The notes: generated by a model not told the origin, from the sequence alone. A stretch of 20,698 nt of DNA from Priapulus caudatus (GCF_000485595.1 NW_014577725.1:22492-43189), one strand, 5' to 3'; positions 9,063-18,305 are shown, counted from the first letter of the stretch. A program made the numbers and translations.

Positions 9063-9102
9063 CAGGAGTTAATAATGACAAATTTGTCATTATTAACTCC
9101 TG
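9063..9102. repeat. Perfect 40-bp palindrome, CAGGAGT termini (3 of 3)
   Basis: CAGGAGTTAATAATGACAAA and its exact reverse complement meet with no loop. It is 126 bp from copy 2 of 3 and carried by the tandem duplication. Copy 2's centre differs by a few bases, so one of the two has mutated or been corrected toward symmetry. Confidence 0.95.
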
Positions 9103-9537
9103 ATAATAATAATACATATGATATAGTCAAGAGCATATAAAGAAGATGAGATAGCTTGATATAGTTCATCTATTACAGTATGAATTCATGGTAGCTGCGC
9201 AAGTAGAACATGAATTAATCTGTTCAGTACAAGATATATTTGTTACAAGGTTTACAATTGGTTACAATTGGATACAAGGTGTGTGTTGGTTTGGGTATAT
9301 ACTAAATAATAATATATGTTTATGGACAAGAATAGTTTGACAGTAGGATGTATTTTAGTTGTTTCAGAGAGCAGCTGGTAAATTCCGGAGCAAGTTCGTT
9401 CCATAACTTCGCTCCTTGGAATTTTATTGTGTTCGAGCCATAAGCTGTCATAACTCATAAAATGGTTTTGGCCTGCTGCGCTTCTTGTGTTATGGTCATG
9501 GATGTCCGATAGTTTAGTAAAGTAGGTGCTAAAATTA

Positions 9538-9660
9538 CAGGGGTGGGCAAACTTTTCAAAGCGAGGGCCGCATCAGTGGGCCATGAAAAGTCGAAGGGCC
9601 GCACCTTTTAAAATCAGGCGGTGCGCTCTAAGATAATACGTGCGTTTTGCCACAAGGGCG
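9538..9660. mobile_element. Left end of a hAT-like DNA transposon
   Basis: CAGGGGTGGGCAAACTTTTC followed by CGAGGGCCGCAT and a second GGGCCGCACC block is the typical terminal and subterminal sequence of hAT (Charlie-like) transposons. No matching right end (reverse complement of CAGGGGTGGGCAAAC) occurs before the YPEL5 start, and no transposase is visible. It is therefore a solo end or truncated copy. GGCGGTGCGC recurs at about 9617 and 9780. Its right limit is unknown. Confidence 0.6.
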
Positions 9661-9957
9661 CCATTTCTGGACCATAATTAGCACAGGATGTATTGATATA
9701 CTTATAGGTATATAGATAGAGGATATACTTATCAGTAAATACAGGAACATTTTCACAACGGCAATGTTAAATTTGACAACGGCGGTGCGCCACTGTGTCT
9801 CCTATGTTTAAGAAACCCTGATATTAGTTATTTTAAATACCACAGAAAGTTGCAGTGTCTAAATTGGCTAGACAAGGAATTATATCCTGTAAATAGCATT
9901 TATACATGTGATTCGTACCCAAGTGTATAACTGAATGTTTGTTTAGCAGGTGTTAAA

Positions 9958-10118
9958 ATGGGCAGAATCTTTCTCGATCACCTTGGTGGAACCCGACTTT
10001 TCTGCTGTGCCAGCTGTGAGACTGTGCTAACGAACCGATCTGAATTGATATCCACGAGGTTTACTGGAGCAACAGGCCGAGCATTTCTTTTCAAGAAAGT
10101 GGTGAATCTAAACTACAG
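9958..10118 (+). CDS. YPEL5: YPEL5 (Yippee-like 5), coding exon 1
   Basis: Encodes residues 1-53 ([20 protein letters not shown]...) plus two bases of codon 54. Together with 10567-10774 it gives a 122-residue protein, against 121 in vertebrates, and it is nearly identical to them. YPEL5 is a small zinc-binding Yippee protein reported to associate with RANBP9 and the CTLH ubiquitin-ligase complex and to locate to centrosome, spindle and midbody. The first zinc pair is C17-x-x-C20. The donor CAG|GTGAGG (GT at 10119-10120) starts a 448-nt intron. The ATG has A at -3 and G at +4. A pyrimidine-rich TTTAGCAG just upstream (AG at 9948-9949) could be the acceptor of a 5'-UTR intron, which would put the promoter further left. 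Confidence 0.95.
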
Positions 10119-10566
10119 GTGAGGAGTAAAGGTAGTCAAATGCAAGAAAAATGCTTGAAGAGACTGTACTGATCAATGTATGTCGATAATCCAGATACGT
10201 CCATGCTCCATTTGCACAATGATAGTTTTCCTCGATTTATGTCTGCACTCCGCTAGCCTTCTCAGGGCTTCTGTCGCCATTCCTGTTCACATCTGCCTCA
10301 ACTGTGATTTTTCATGTATGTGTGTGAATGCGTGCGCGTATCATGTGTGTTCCTTTATGTATATATATGTATAATATTCTTTGAGATTTCTAGCCTTTGC
10401 TTAGTCTGACCCAATTCGTATATAGGTTTATCTGTAACATTGTTCATGATAATTCAAGATGGAAATCGTTTAATTTCACAAACTAGCACACGTGAATGCG
10501 CGAGTGCAGTGTAATGTAATAAACTTATAAGCACATGAGTGAACAATGTTTGCACTTTCATTGCAG

Positions 10567-10774
10567 TGATGTGCAGGACAGAGTAATGTTGACAGGCAGA
10601 CACATGGTGCGCGACGTCTCGTGTAAGAACTGTGATGCCAAGCTTGGCTGGATCTATGAATTTGCGACTGAGGAGAGTCAGCGGTATAAGGAAGGTCGAG
10701 TGATTCTGGAACGTGCGCTTGTCATGGAAACAGATGGGTTTGAAGACCATGCATCATTAGATAGCCCAAACTAA
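10567..10774 (+). CDS. YPEL5: YPEL5 (Yippee-like 5), coding exon 2
   Basis: Begins after the acceptor TTGCAG (10561-10566) and completes serine 54. It then encodes [19 protein letters not shown] and the rest of the Yippee domain through ...[20 protein letters not shown] to the stop at 10772-10774. The second zinc pair is C73-x-x-C76. The spacing C20 to C73 leaves 52 residues between the pairs, exactly the family's CxxC-x52-CxxC pattern. The divergent last 12 or so residues are acidic, as in other YPEL5 proteins. The gene is intact and apparently under strong constraint. Splice phase and all key residues agree. Confidence 0.96.
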
Positions 10775-10891
10775 CCTGTAGGGTTTTCATTCTGCCACAT
10801 AGTTACATAATTGCACATTGTTGTTAATATTTTTATATGTGACATGGGAATATCGTGAAAATGGGTTCATGGGTTCATTGTCAATTAATAT

Positions 10892-10893
10892 GA

Positions 10894-10924
<31 letters not shown>

Positions 10925-10942
10925 CGTATGTATGTATGTATG
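10892..10942. repeat. (TA)n-(TATG)n microsatellite
   Basis: TA repeats followed by GTATGTATGTATG repeats in the YPEL5 3' flank. Confidence 0.9.
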
Positions 10943-11262
10943 GATCTATGTATACATAGTTTGTGGTCATAGACTGGCATCCTTATCATGTCTGTGTGTT
11001 ACCTTACCTGTTATATTGCAGTATATGAGGTTTGTTACATACTGCTGTATAGAATTCATTTTACATTGAGCATAAGCAGTCATATCTAGATTAGTTTGTT
11101 TCGAGTTGAATAAGAATTTGATTGGATTAGGTTTGCCCTCCACCTTTTGGAATTTTAATTGAAAAGATGTAGAGAATATTGTTTGTACATTATTACTATT
11201 TTTTAATTAAGGTAATGCACTTTCATTATTTATATTTTAGGACTTATTAAGGACATGCCCAT

Positions 11263-11268
11263 ATTAAA
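11263..11268 (+). terminator. Candidate YPEL5 poly(A) signal
   Basis: ATTAAA, about 490 nt after the YPEL5 stop, is followed about 45 nt later by a GT-rich stretch (TACTATGTGTAAG). No canonical AATAAA was seen nearer. Position is consistent, but the hexamer is common in AT-rich DNA. Confidence 0.3.
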
Positions 11269-12236
11269 GGCATGATTAGCCAGCAAATACTGCTATAAAC
11301 CTTGTACTATGTGTAAGTATAATTATTACTGTCTAATATGTATTCTTTCATCCAATGTCCCTGCACATTTAGTGACAGAACTCGGCTAAATGATCAAAAA
11401 CAGTTAATCTAACGTGAGTGAACGTGGGTTATTATGTGAAATACAAGTTAATAATCAGGTGTTTTCTCGCACAGAATTCGATACTTGATCAATACTGTTG
11501 TCTATAGCTGATATGATCTTTCAATAGTTTGCTGAATATTTCTTTCATTTACAAACAAATCTTTTGATCACCATGAAGTTGCTAATAATAACATATAGGT
11601 GCTTAAAAAGGGTTGCTGGGAGTGGAGTATCTTCAGCATTATCACAGCAAACACCATGACGTATCCAGATAATTCATTATTCGGATACTAAGCTCAAATC
11701 ATACGACTTCAGTGCAGGCAAAAATATAAAACATGGAAGTCTGTGGGCTACACGCTTAGGGTAAGGCTAGATCACGTGTTTTAAATGTGCAAAACAATGA
11801 GGGGTTTCCAATTAGCACAGGGCTATCAGATGATGCTATATGAATTTGAGGGTAATTTTATACTTTTATACTCTTAATTTGGTCTATTGCTGGTCAAATC
11901 TTTTCTCACAAATTCAAATATGTGCATATTCAGCCTTTAAATTCGTAAATAATTTCCCCGACTATTATATATTAGAATGACATTGTCATTAAGTATCAGG
12001 CACTCTCAAACCTAGCACCAACTGTTATCAATAGTTATAAATATTAATCATGAACTTTCTAAATCTGGATATTTGAAGTGTATCCAAAATGCTGTAATTG
12101 TTTAACAATTGGAAATCCATCGACGGTGTAAGCGTATTTTCTGATTGTAACCTGTCGTTCGTGCGTTTATGTTAGTTACAACTGTTGGCTTTTTCTGACG
12201 ATTCTTGTACAGTATCACACTGAACGAGCTAACTAG

Positions 12237-12524
12237 CTAAAGCCTAGCGCAGACTTGCGACTTTTTCATGCAACTGCAACTCGTAGCGATTCTGGTCGCT
12301 TGCAACGAGTTGCAAGAAATCAAACAGGTTTGATTTTCAGCAACTCGTCACTCGCAATCGCTTCGAAATCGCATGTGTGCGGGTAATATAAGTCATGGAA
12401 AGACAATCGAAAGAAGCGACTGCTGCTTGCATGCGCACACACGGTGAAGCGTGCGACCGATCGCATGCGGTTGCAGGTTGCAGCGACGAGCAACCAAAAG
12501 TCGCAAGTCTGCGCTAGGCTTTAG
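12237..12524. mobile_element. 288-bp miniature inverted-repeat transposon
   Basis: The ends are a 29-bp inverted repeat (CTAAAGCCTAGCGCAGACTT... at 12237, its reverse complement ending at 12524). The interior is rich in GTTGC/GCAAC and TCGC words and includes a small AAATCAAAC/GTTTGATTT hairpin. No coding capacity. I cannot define a clean target-site duplication, so the superfamily is open. Confidence 0.7.
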
Positions 12525-12540
12525 TGTTAGGCATATATAT

Positions 12541-13135
12541 TTAAAGGAACAGTAGCCTCTAGGTTCTAGGGTTATTTTCAGCTAATTTAGGTTATAATTG
12601 CGCTACATAAAAAGTTTCATGGTTCAATCACCATTAGAAATATTTTTTTTAAATGTTTTAAAACTAACGACTACAGTTTGATTACAACGACGGTGGCGCC
12701 ACTCAAAGCGCACAATCTGAGAAGTTGCGCAAAACCACTTTCCAGCCAAGGGCTACAGACCGAGGGTATTTCTTATTTATTCATTTAAAAGCAAAAGGAT
12801 TGTAATATCTTATAAACGACATATAGTTTCAGTTATAATATGGATAAATTTGCCCTAAAATGAATATCGTTCGGTTAAATAGCATTTAGGTATAAATATA
12901 ATTGCACTTTTGTGATTAGCCCTCGGTCATTTACCTGCAAAATAAAAATGCAAATACGCAACTTTTTCAGGGTGGCAGCACGGTCGCGGGTGTCATGGCG
13001 CCGTTCAAATTTCGAAGCGTTGATGTGTAAATAATTAATTAAGTATCTGGTGACAAATACATGTAGGTATAGACGATTTGTTATACAGTAAGTACAGTTG
13101 TATGCAGTAAAATCCTAGAGGCTACTGTCCCTTTA
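12541..13135. mobile_element. 595-bp TTAA-type miniature transposon
   Basis: The outermost sequences TTAAAGGAACAGTAGCCTCT (12541) and its counterpart ending CTGTCCCTTTAA (13135) form a 23-bp inverted repeat with one mismatch. TTAA at each end fits a piggyBac or Kolobok-type duplication. The interior has further inverted pairs (GACCGAGGG with CCCTCGGTC, GGCGCC words on both sides) but no long open frame. It lies only 16 bp from the preceding element. Confidence 0.68.
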
Positions 13136-13305
13136 ACAAAGTGCAGTAGAGAAGGCTGTAATACTGTACTAATCTTTCATCAATCTTGTCAAGTTGGTGA
13201 CATCAAAGATAAATATAACGTACATCAGACGATGTCACACGCACATGTATATGTACTTGCGTGATGTTCCTGTATTTACGTGTACGTGTCTTATTGCTTT
13301 CATGC

Positions 13306-13403
13306 ACATGAATGCATACATACTGCCATCTGTAGTAATGTATCATGTATGAATACATGAATGCATACATACTTCTATCTGGAGTAATGTATCATGTATG
13401 AAT
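13306..13403. repeat. Two-copy 49-bp tandem repeat
   Basis: ACATGAATGCATACATACT begins at 13306 and 13355, each followed by a similar ...AATGTATCATGTATGAATAC segment. A third partial start follows at 13404. Confidence 0.8.
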
Positions 13404-13627
13404 ACATGAATGAGAAATATATGTATTAGAAATTCATGTAATGCATTCTCTAATTCATATACTCCTGCTTCTACCACACCGTGGAATAGGAAAGAAGTAC
13501 GTAGCTGCATGGACACGTGTCCTTGAATTTGTAATATATAACACTCAATCGGAGATCAGCAAGACGTGTAAAATACATTAAGGCATCGTTAACGTGCGTT
13601 GTCTCATCCACACCACATCACTCTAAT

Positions 13628-13633
13628 TTTATT
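13628..13633 (-). terminator. Candidate distal poly(A) signal of the PLEKHG gene
   Basis: AATAAA on the minus strand, roughly 2.0 kb after the stop codon at 15639. It coincides with the point where the strand-composition asymmetry of the presumed 3' UTR fades. Nearer ATTAAA hexamers exist. Confidence 0.25.
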
Positions 13634-14576
13634 TCACCCGATTGCACTATATGGATGGACTCACTCAAAACACCAGCAAACACACATGATAGCATGCACC
13701 ATGTACACCTATATAACTGAACATATTTACACAACATAAATGTAGAGCACACGTTGTATATTACATGCGATTGTAAGGATACTGTCAGTCGTACGGTAAT
13801 GTGAACAGTGAACTGTTATGTGTGGTGCTACTATATTAGCTAGGATAAAGAAGTTCATCACATCAGCATAATAAAAATGGAACGTGTTACACCACCAAGG
13901 GCAATGAGGTTAATCTTATTCACCCTTGATATCACTTCTGCTTTAAGCAAAACCAAATAAGAAAAGTGTGTAAAAATTACAAAACGAAACACGATTTCAA
14001 AAATAACAATTCGTCAGGAAACTGATGATCTTCCTTTACACTATCTTTGCATACAAATAATGTCAATTTCCCAACACCTCTGATTCAGATTACAATAGAC
14101 AAATAATACAATAAAGCTGCCCAAATATTTCACCACAATGGTGTGACAGAAAACAGGCATCTTGTTTACAACAAAAATTGTTCAAATCAATTTTGGCACC
14201 TACACGTCAAGTTGAAAAAAACGAAATAGTTGTCATTTAATCAACACACAAACAAGAAGAACACCGATGGCACCACTTCAGATTATGAATTCATCAGAAA
14301 TATTATGGAAATATAACGCACGTGCATCTTGCCTATTCACAACACTGTTTACAATCACACCACAAAAACACACTTCAACTGAAATTTTACATGAATGACT
14401 GCAATCGCTCAATAATTAGCACAACCAGTAGCATTCAAACAACCTGCGCATGCGTGTCATAACACAAATTCGCATAAAGAAATATTAGCATATTTATATG
14501 CGATGATAAGGATGACATACAATAATTTCGTATAAAAATTACATGATGTAATGTTGCATAAAATTGAATCAAGCAT

Positions 14577-14577
14577 G

Positions 14578-14613
<36 letters not shown>
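14577..14613. repeat. (CA)n-(TA)n microsatellite
   Basis: ACACACACA followed by TA repeats within the presumed 3' UTR of the minus-strand gene. Confidence 0.9.
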
Positions 14614-15638
14614 CAATGTACACATATATGTTCATAGTGGAATACATTTAGTCACGGTAACACGTTTACCACGAAATTCTTAGATTAAATCAGATAGATC
14701 TAATTTCACACAGACATAGAGTAAAGATACGAACAGTACATAAATTATGGAGGCCAAGAGAATCAATCACGCGAAAAATCTAGAAAAGAAATGGTTGTAG
14801 AAAAGCTTTACGATGAGATCATCCTTTCATGCTGCAGCTTTACACTAGTAACTTTACTTCAACAAACTGCCATACTAAACACATTCTGACATGTTATCAG
14901 CTGACGACTGCCAACAACAGTAAAGCATAGATTTGAAATAAATTATAAAACAAACGCGTGCTTTTCGTTCAAGTTAACAGTGCTGTAACAGTTTTGGTCC
15001 TGCTCTGCAGTTATACTGCAACGTTCCGTTCATTTCACAGACGAGTAAATAAATACATACATATAACTACAATGAATGGGGAATTTTTCTCATCTTTAAA
15101 TTACGTCAGTCAAATATTTCACTAACACATATTTTTGTAATATATACGAGGACAAAATAAATACATTCTCTTTTAACATCCAGCGTACGTAAAAGTGGGA
15201 AAAAATGTCACACATAAGAAATCTCACGCACTAGCTGCCAATTATAATTATGCTATTTAAAACTGACACTTTCTTGTATTTGATTTGGTACTGCAAACAA
15301 TCGTTCCCCACAATTATACCTCGGATTTAATCGCAACAATGATTAGTGTAAAACACATCAATCAAACATTTTACACCTTCAACTTGGTGCTTTAATGGCC
15401 CACACATTTGGTACTAACTGGGTAAATTCTTACGAGCCCTCGTGGCTCTAATATATAGATATTCTTACATATAGAGACAACAAATTGAGGAATGATGAGA
15501 ATCACATACTAGCTATTTAATTACACAAACACAGACATGACACACATATATAATCTTACTTCTAACCGACACAGCAATGAGCAGAAGGAGCGACTACGAC
15601 AAAACAGCGCATATATACGCGTACACAGTAAAGAAGCA

Positions 15639-18305
15639 CTAGCATTCGCTAGTCCCACTTGTGCCCTGAAGCTTCAGCAGTATCTCCTTCACTCTCCGAC
15701 CCTCATTCTCTGCGAGCAGCCCATCGAGGAAGCCCTCTTCCAGCTCCCAGCTGTCGCGGACTCTCCGGCTCTGACATCTCCCCTGCAGCTCCAGCAAGCG
15801 TTCGCAGACGGACTTGTGGTGGGACCGAGTGTCGAGGCAGCTCAGCGACTTGGAGCGCAGCATCCGCGAACTGTTCATCGCGCTGTCCAGGTTCCGCAGC
15901 CTCTCGCAGATCGACACGCACCCGACCTCCGACTCCCGCTGCTGGACGACAACGCTCTCCGCACGCTCGTAGCAGTCGCCGCGGCGACCGTGAAGCTCTC
16001 GCAGCTTGTCGGCGATGGCGGACGACAGTCGCCGCGGCGACAGCGCGCCGTCGGACTCCGAGAACGCGCGCGTGCGATCCTGCAGCAACTTCAGCTTCTC
16101 CGCGACGAGACCGGAGCGTCGCGCGCGCGGCGGCGACCCCGCCGCGTCGTCGTCGTCCCGCAACGCCACCGGCGCCCTCTTTCCCGTGATCGCCTTCTCC
16201 TGCAGCGACTTGAGCAGGTCGGAGATCATCTGAGACTGGCGCCGCTCCTGCAGGCGCGGCGACACGGGCCGGTACATCACCTGCCCGCGGCTGCCGAACA
16301 TCTCGATGCGGCGCACTGTCTCCTTGATGCTGCGTCTGCGCAACCCATCCTCCAGCAGCTCGCCGCCGCCGCCGCCGCCGTCGTCGTCGTCCACGACGCT
16401 CGACGCGGCGGTGTCCGTCGGCGAGTCGAGCGTCCGCGCGGCGACCGTCGGGGGACCGTCGCCGCTCTGTGATCGCGCGCCCGCGTCCCCGCCGGAAGCG
16501 TCGCCACTGAGCGAGAACACGGCCCCGGTATCGGACGCGTCGTCCGGACTGTCGCCATCGCGTCGCGATCGCGAGAGCACGCTCGCCGCCCCGGAAGTGT
16601 TGTCGCCGTCGTCGGACGCGGAATCGACGTCGAAGACGTCGCGTGCGTAGGCCGCCGCGGGGGAGAGATCCGGTGACGGCGCCGGCGGGGAGAGCAGCTG
16701 GGAGAACATGGATTCGTCGCGGGAGTCGAGGAGCTCTTCGTTCTCCAGCAGGCTGGTGAGGGAGACCGTGTCCACGCTGCCCGCCGCCGTCGCAGACGAC
16801 GAGGAGTCCGACGTCGACCGCAGGCTCTCCTGCAGGGAGCGCTGCGTGCGGGGGCGTGGCGGCCGCTGCCGCTGCAACGGCTGCGGCTGTATCTCGATGA
16901 CCGCGGGGTCCGCCGCGGGGCGCCGGTCCTCCAGCAGGTGTGAGATCTGTTGCGGAAGCGCTCGCAGCATCGAGGGAGCCGCCGCCCCCGCCCCCTTCTT
17001 CTCTTCGGCCGTCGCGCTGTACCTGCGTGCGAGCTGGTACACGTCTTCGCTGAGGTCCAGCTCTTGCTCGCTCTCGCCCGTCTGGTACGACCGGCCGCCG
17101 GTCATCTTGGAGCTGATGCTGTCGAGCGCATGCCGTATCGATGCGATCATGCTTGCCCTAGCCGGCGACCCGCCCCGCCTTCTACCGCGCATGACGCGGT
17201 TAGGAGACACGATCATGCCGGCCGTCACCGGCAATCCATTGTGGTGCCAGCTGCTGACCGTGGGCGCATCGTCGACGTTCCCGTCCGCGTCGTCTGCCTC
17301 CAGGGAGATGCAGACGGGAAACTTGCTGTAGGGAGCGGCGGGCGGCGGAGGCACCGTGTCCAGGAAGCACTCCAGCTCTTCCACGATGGCATCCGTGCTG
17401 CAGGAGCCGAGGTCAACGCGCGACCTTGTGTTCGACGCGCGCGCGTTCACAGACCCCCGCTGCATCTCCTGCGATCGTCCCTCTGCTCGTCCCTGAAGCG
17501 CAACGGTTGCTGTTGGCAACGTGGGTACCGCGTCTGATACGCGAGCGGCGTTACTCGCAGTGACACTAACGTCCGTTTGAGCGATGGCGTCAAACGCCGC
17601 GCTCGCGCTCTCGTGCGACACCGTGCTGCCCTCTACAGCACGCGAAACCGAGTCCAGCACGTCGTCGAACAAACACAGACGCTCCTCCCTGCCGTCATCG
17701 GCCTCCTGCGGGCGCGGCGTCTCTCCGCGATCGTCCTCGCCCGCGTACAGATCCGAGCAGACGTTGTCGTAGACGCCGCTGAAGCGATTCCTCTCCGATT
17801 CGTCCGTGTCCAAGTTGTCTGTGCTCGAGAACGTGCTGGACCTAGTACCGGCTTCTAGGTCACCTTGCGAGCTCTCAAACTCCTTCGCGTGGCAGCTGAG
17901 GATGCAGTCCGCAGACTGGCTGTGCTCGGGAGACAGCGGCCGCTGCTCGTCGCCGTGGCAACCGAGATCGGATTCGACGCCGTTGTTGTTGTTGGCGTTG
18001 AGGAGTCCGTCGAAGCTCTTCGCTCGCTCCTGGATGGGCGACGGCAGCGTCAGCTTGTTCACCATCGCGCTACGGAAGCTCGAGGTGCGCTTCGTCGCGA
18101 CGTGCGCCGCCGCCACCGCCGCCGCCGCCGCTCCCAGCCGGAGGTCGAGCCGCACGTGCGACTCCGCCCTAGCGTGGTGTTCGACGTACCACTGCGACGA
18201 CACCTCCGTTCTGGGGACGACGACGCTGCCGGCATCTTGACGGTCCTTCACGTTTAGCATCGTCGGATCCGATTTATTCCTCTGTTGCCTCGCTCTCCTC
18301 TTGTT
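15639..18305 (-). CDS. PLEKHG: PLEKHG1/2/3-type RhoGEF, last exon (C-terminal tail)
   Basis: The terminal exon starts after the acceptor TGATACAG (AG at 18307-18306) in phase 0 and encodes 888 residues to TAG at 15641-15639. It belongs to a Dbl-family Rho guanine-nucleotide exchange factor whose PH domain is split over exons 19126-19249 and 20272-20367. The DH domain lies beyond the right edge. The first residues NKRRARQQRNKSDP resemble the basic RQGRRQSEP stretch just after the PH domain in vertebrate PLEKHG1. The rest is disordered: Ala-rich (about residues 58-68), Ser/Asp-rich acidic blocks, and a DDDD-GGGGGG tract before residue 658. The last 230 residues (15642-16331) hold seven short helix motifs of the type SIxERLxxLQ. 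No transmembrane segment is seen. The exon is strongly GC/CpG-rich in AT-rich surroundings, which creates long spurious antisense frames. Family assignment is firm; which of PLEKHG1, 2 or 3 is not resolved. Confidence 0.88.
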   Translation of the reverse strand, partial: NKRRARQQRNKSDPTMLNVKDRQDAGSVVVPRTEVSSQWYVEHHARAESHVRLDLRLGAAAAAVAAAHVATKRTSSFRSAMVNKLTLPSPIQERAKSFDGLLNANNNNGVESDLGCHGDEQRPLSPEHSQSADCILSCHAKEFESSQGDLEAGTRSSTFSSTDNLDTDESERNRFSGVYDNVCSDLYAGEDDRGETPRPQEADDGREERLCLFDDVLDSVSRAVEGSTVSHESASAAFDAIAQTDVSVTASNAARVSDAVPTLPTATVALQGRAEGRSQEMQRGSVNARASNTRSRVDLGSCSTDAIVEELECFLDTVPPPPAAPYSKFPVCISLEADDADGNVDDAPTVSSWHHNGLPVTAGMIVSPNRVMRGRRRGGSPARASMIASIRHALDSISSKMTGGRSYQTGESEQELDLSEDVYQLARRYSATAEEKKGAGAAAPSMLRALPQQISHLLEDRRPAADPAVIEIQPQPLQRQRPPRPRTQRSLQESLRSTSDSSSSATAAGSVDTVSLTSLLENEELLDSRDESMFSQLLSPPAPSPDLSPAAAYARDVFDVDSASDDGDNTSGAASVLSRSRRDGDSPDDASDTGAVFSLSGDASGGDAGARSQSGDGPPTVAARTLDSPTDTAASSVVDDDDGGGGGGELLEDGLRRRSIKETVRRIEMFGSRGQVMYRPVSPRLQERRQSQMISDLLKSLQEKAITGKRAPVALRDDDDAAGSPPRARRSGLVAEKLKLLQDRTRAFSESDGALSPRRLSSAIADKLRELHGRRGDCYERAESVVVQQRESEVGCVSICERLRNLDSAMNSSRMLRSKSLSCLDTRSHHKSVCERLLELQGRCQSRRVRDSWELEEGFLDGLLAENEGRRVKEILLKLQGTSGTSEC

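Larger units (their letters stand above)
8888..9127. repeat. 126-bp tandem duplication inside LINE copy 2
   Basis: ATAGAAATAAAAATAAACAG begins at 8888 and again at 9014. Both units carry the same sequence up to about 9127, including one 40-bp palindrome each, with only a few differences. LINE copy 1 has a single unit without the palindrome. Confidence 0.85.
8073..9537 (-). mobile_element. 5'-truncated LINE 3' end (copy 2), rearranged
   Basis: This is a second copy of the element at 1301-1968. It has the same GAAATTT-unit 3' end (8073-8090 on the plus strand), the same 3' UTR blocks, and the same coding tail DHNTRS... and SYDSLWLEHNKI (about 9505-9415), here also frameshifted. Homology with copy 1 stops around 9528, and a hAT-like end begins at 9538. 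Compared with copy 1, about 585 bp (8278-8862) is extra and a 126-bp unit is duplicated (8888-9127). Both differences include 40-bp palindromes. The copy is not functional. Confidence 0.75.
10775..12236. other. YPEL5 3' flank / intergenic
   Basis: Contains the probable YPEL5 3' UTR, a microsatellite and AT-rich DNA. No further exon, RNA gene or transposon was recognised between about 11320 and 12236. Confidence 0.5.
13136..15638 (-). other. Intergenic and probable long 3' UTR of the PLEKHG gene
   Basis: No second gene was recognised. From about 13600 to 15638 the plus strand is enriched in A and C, so the minus strand is T/G-rich, as expected for a long transcribed 3' UTR of the minus-strand gene ending at 15639. 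Candidate minus-strand poly(A) signals are ATTAAA at 15521-15516 and 15396-15391, and AATAAA at 13633-13628. The sequence alone does not decide between them. Confidence 0.4.

Noticed and set aside
8205-9169. Minus-strand frames of 105 and 149 codons with repeated GVNNDKF-type peptides
   Set aside because: They are translations of the LINE 3' UTR, its 126-bp duplication and the 40-bp palindromes.
12620-12635. tRNA B-box-like string GGTTCAATCACC
   Set aside because: It lies inside a miniature transposon and no matching A box or cloverleaf arms could be built.
15537-17537. Long plus-strand frames (up to 311 codons) rich in Arg, Ala and Pro
   Set aside because: They are antisense to the GC-rich PLEKHG exon; their composition follows from reverse-complemented CpG-rich codons and no domain is visible.
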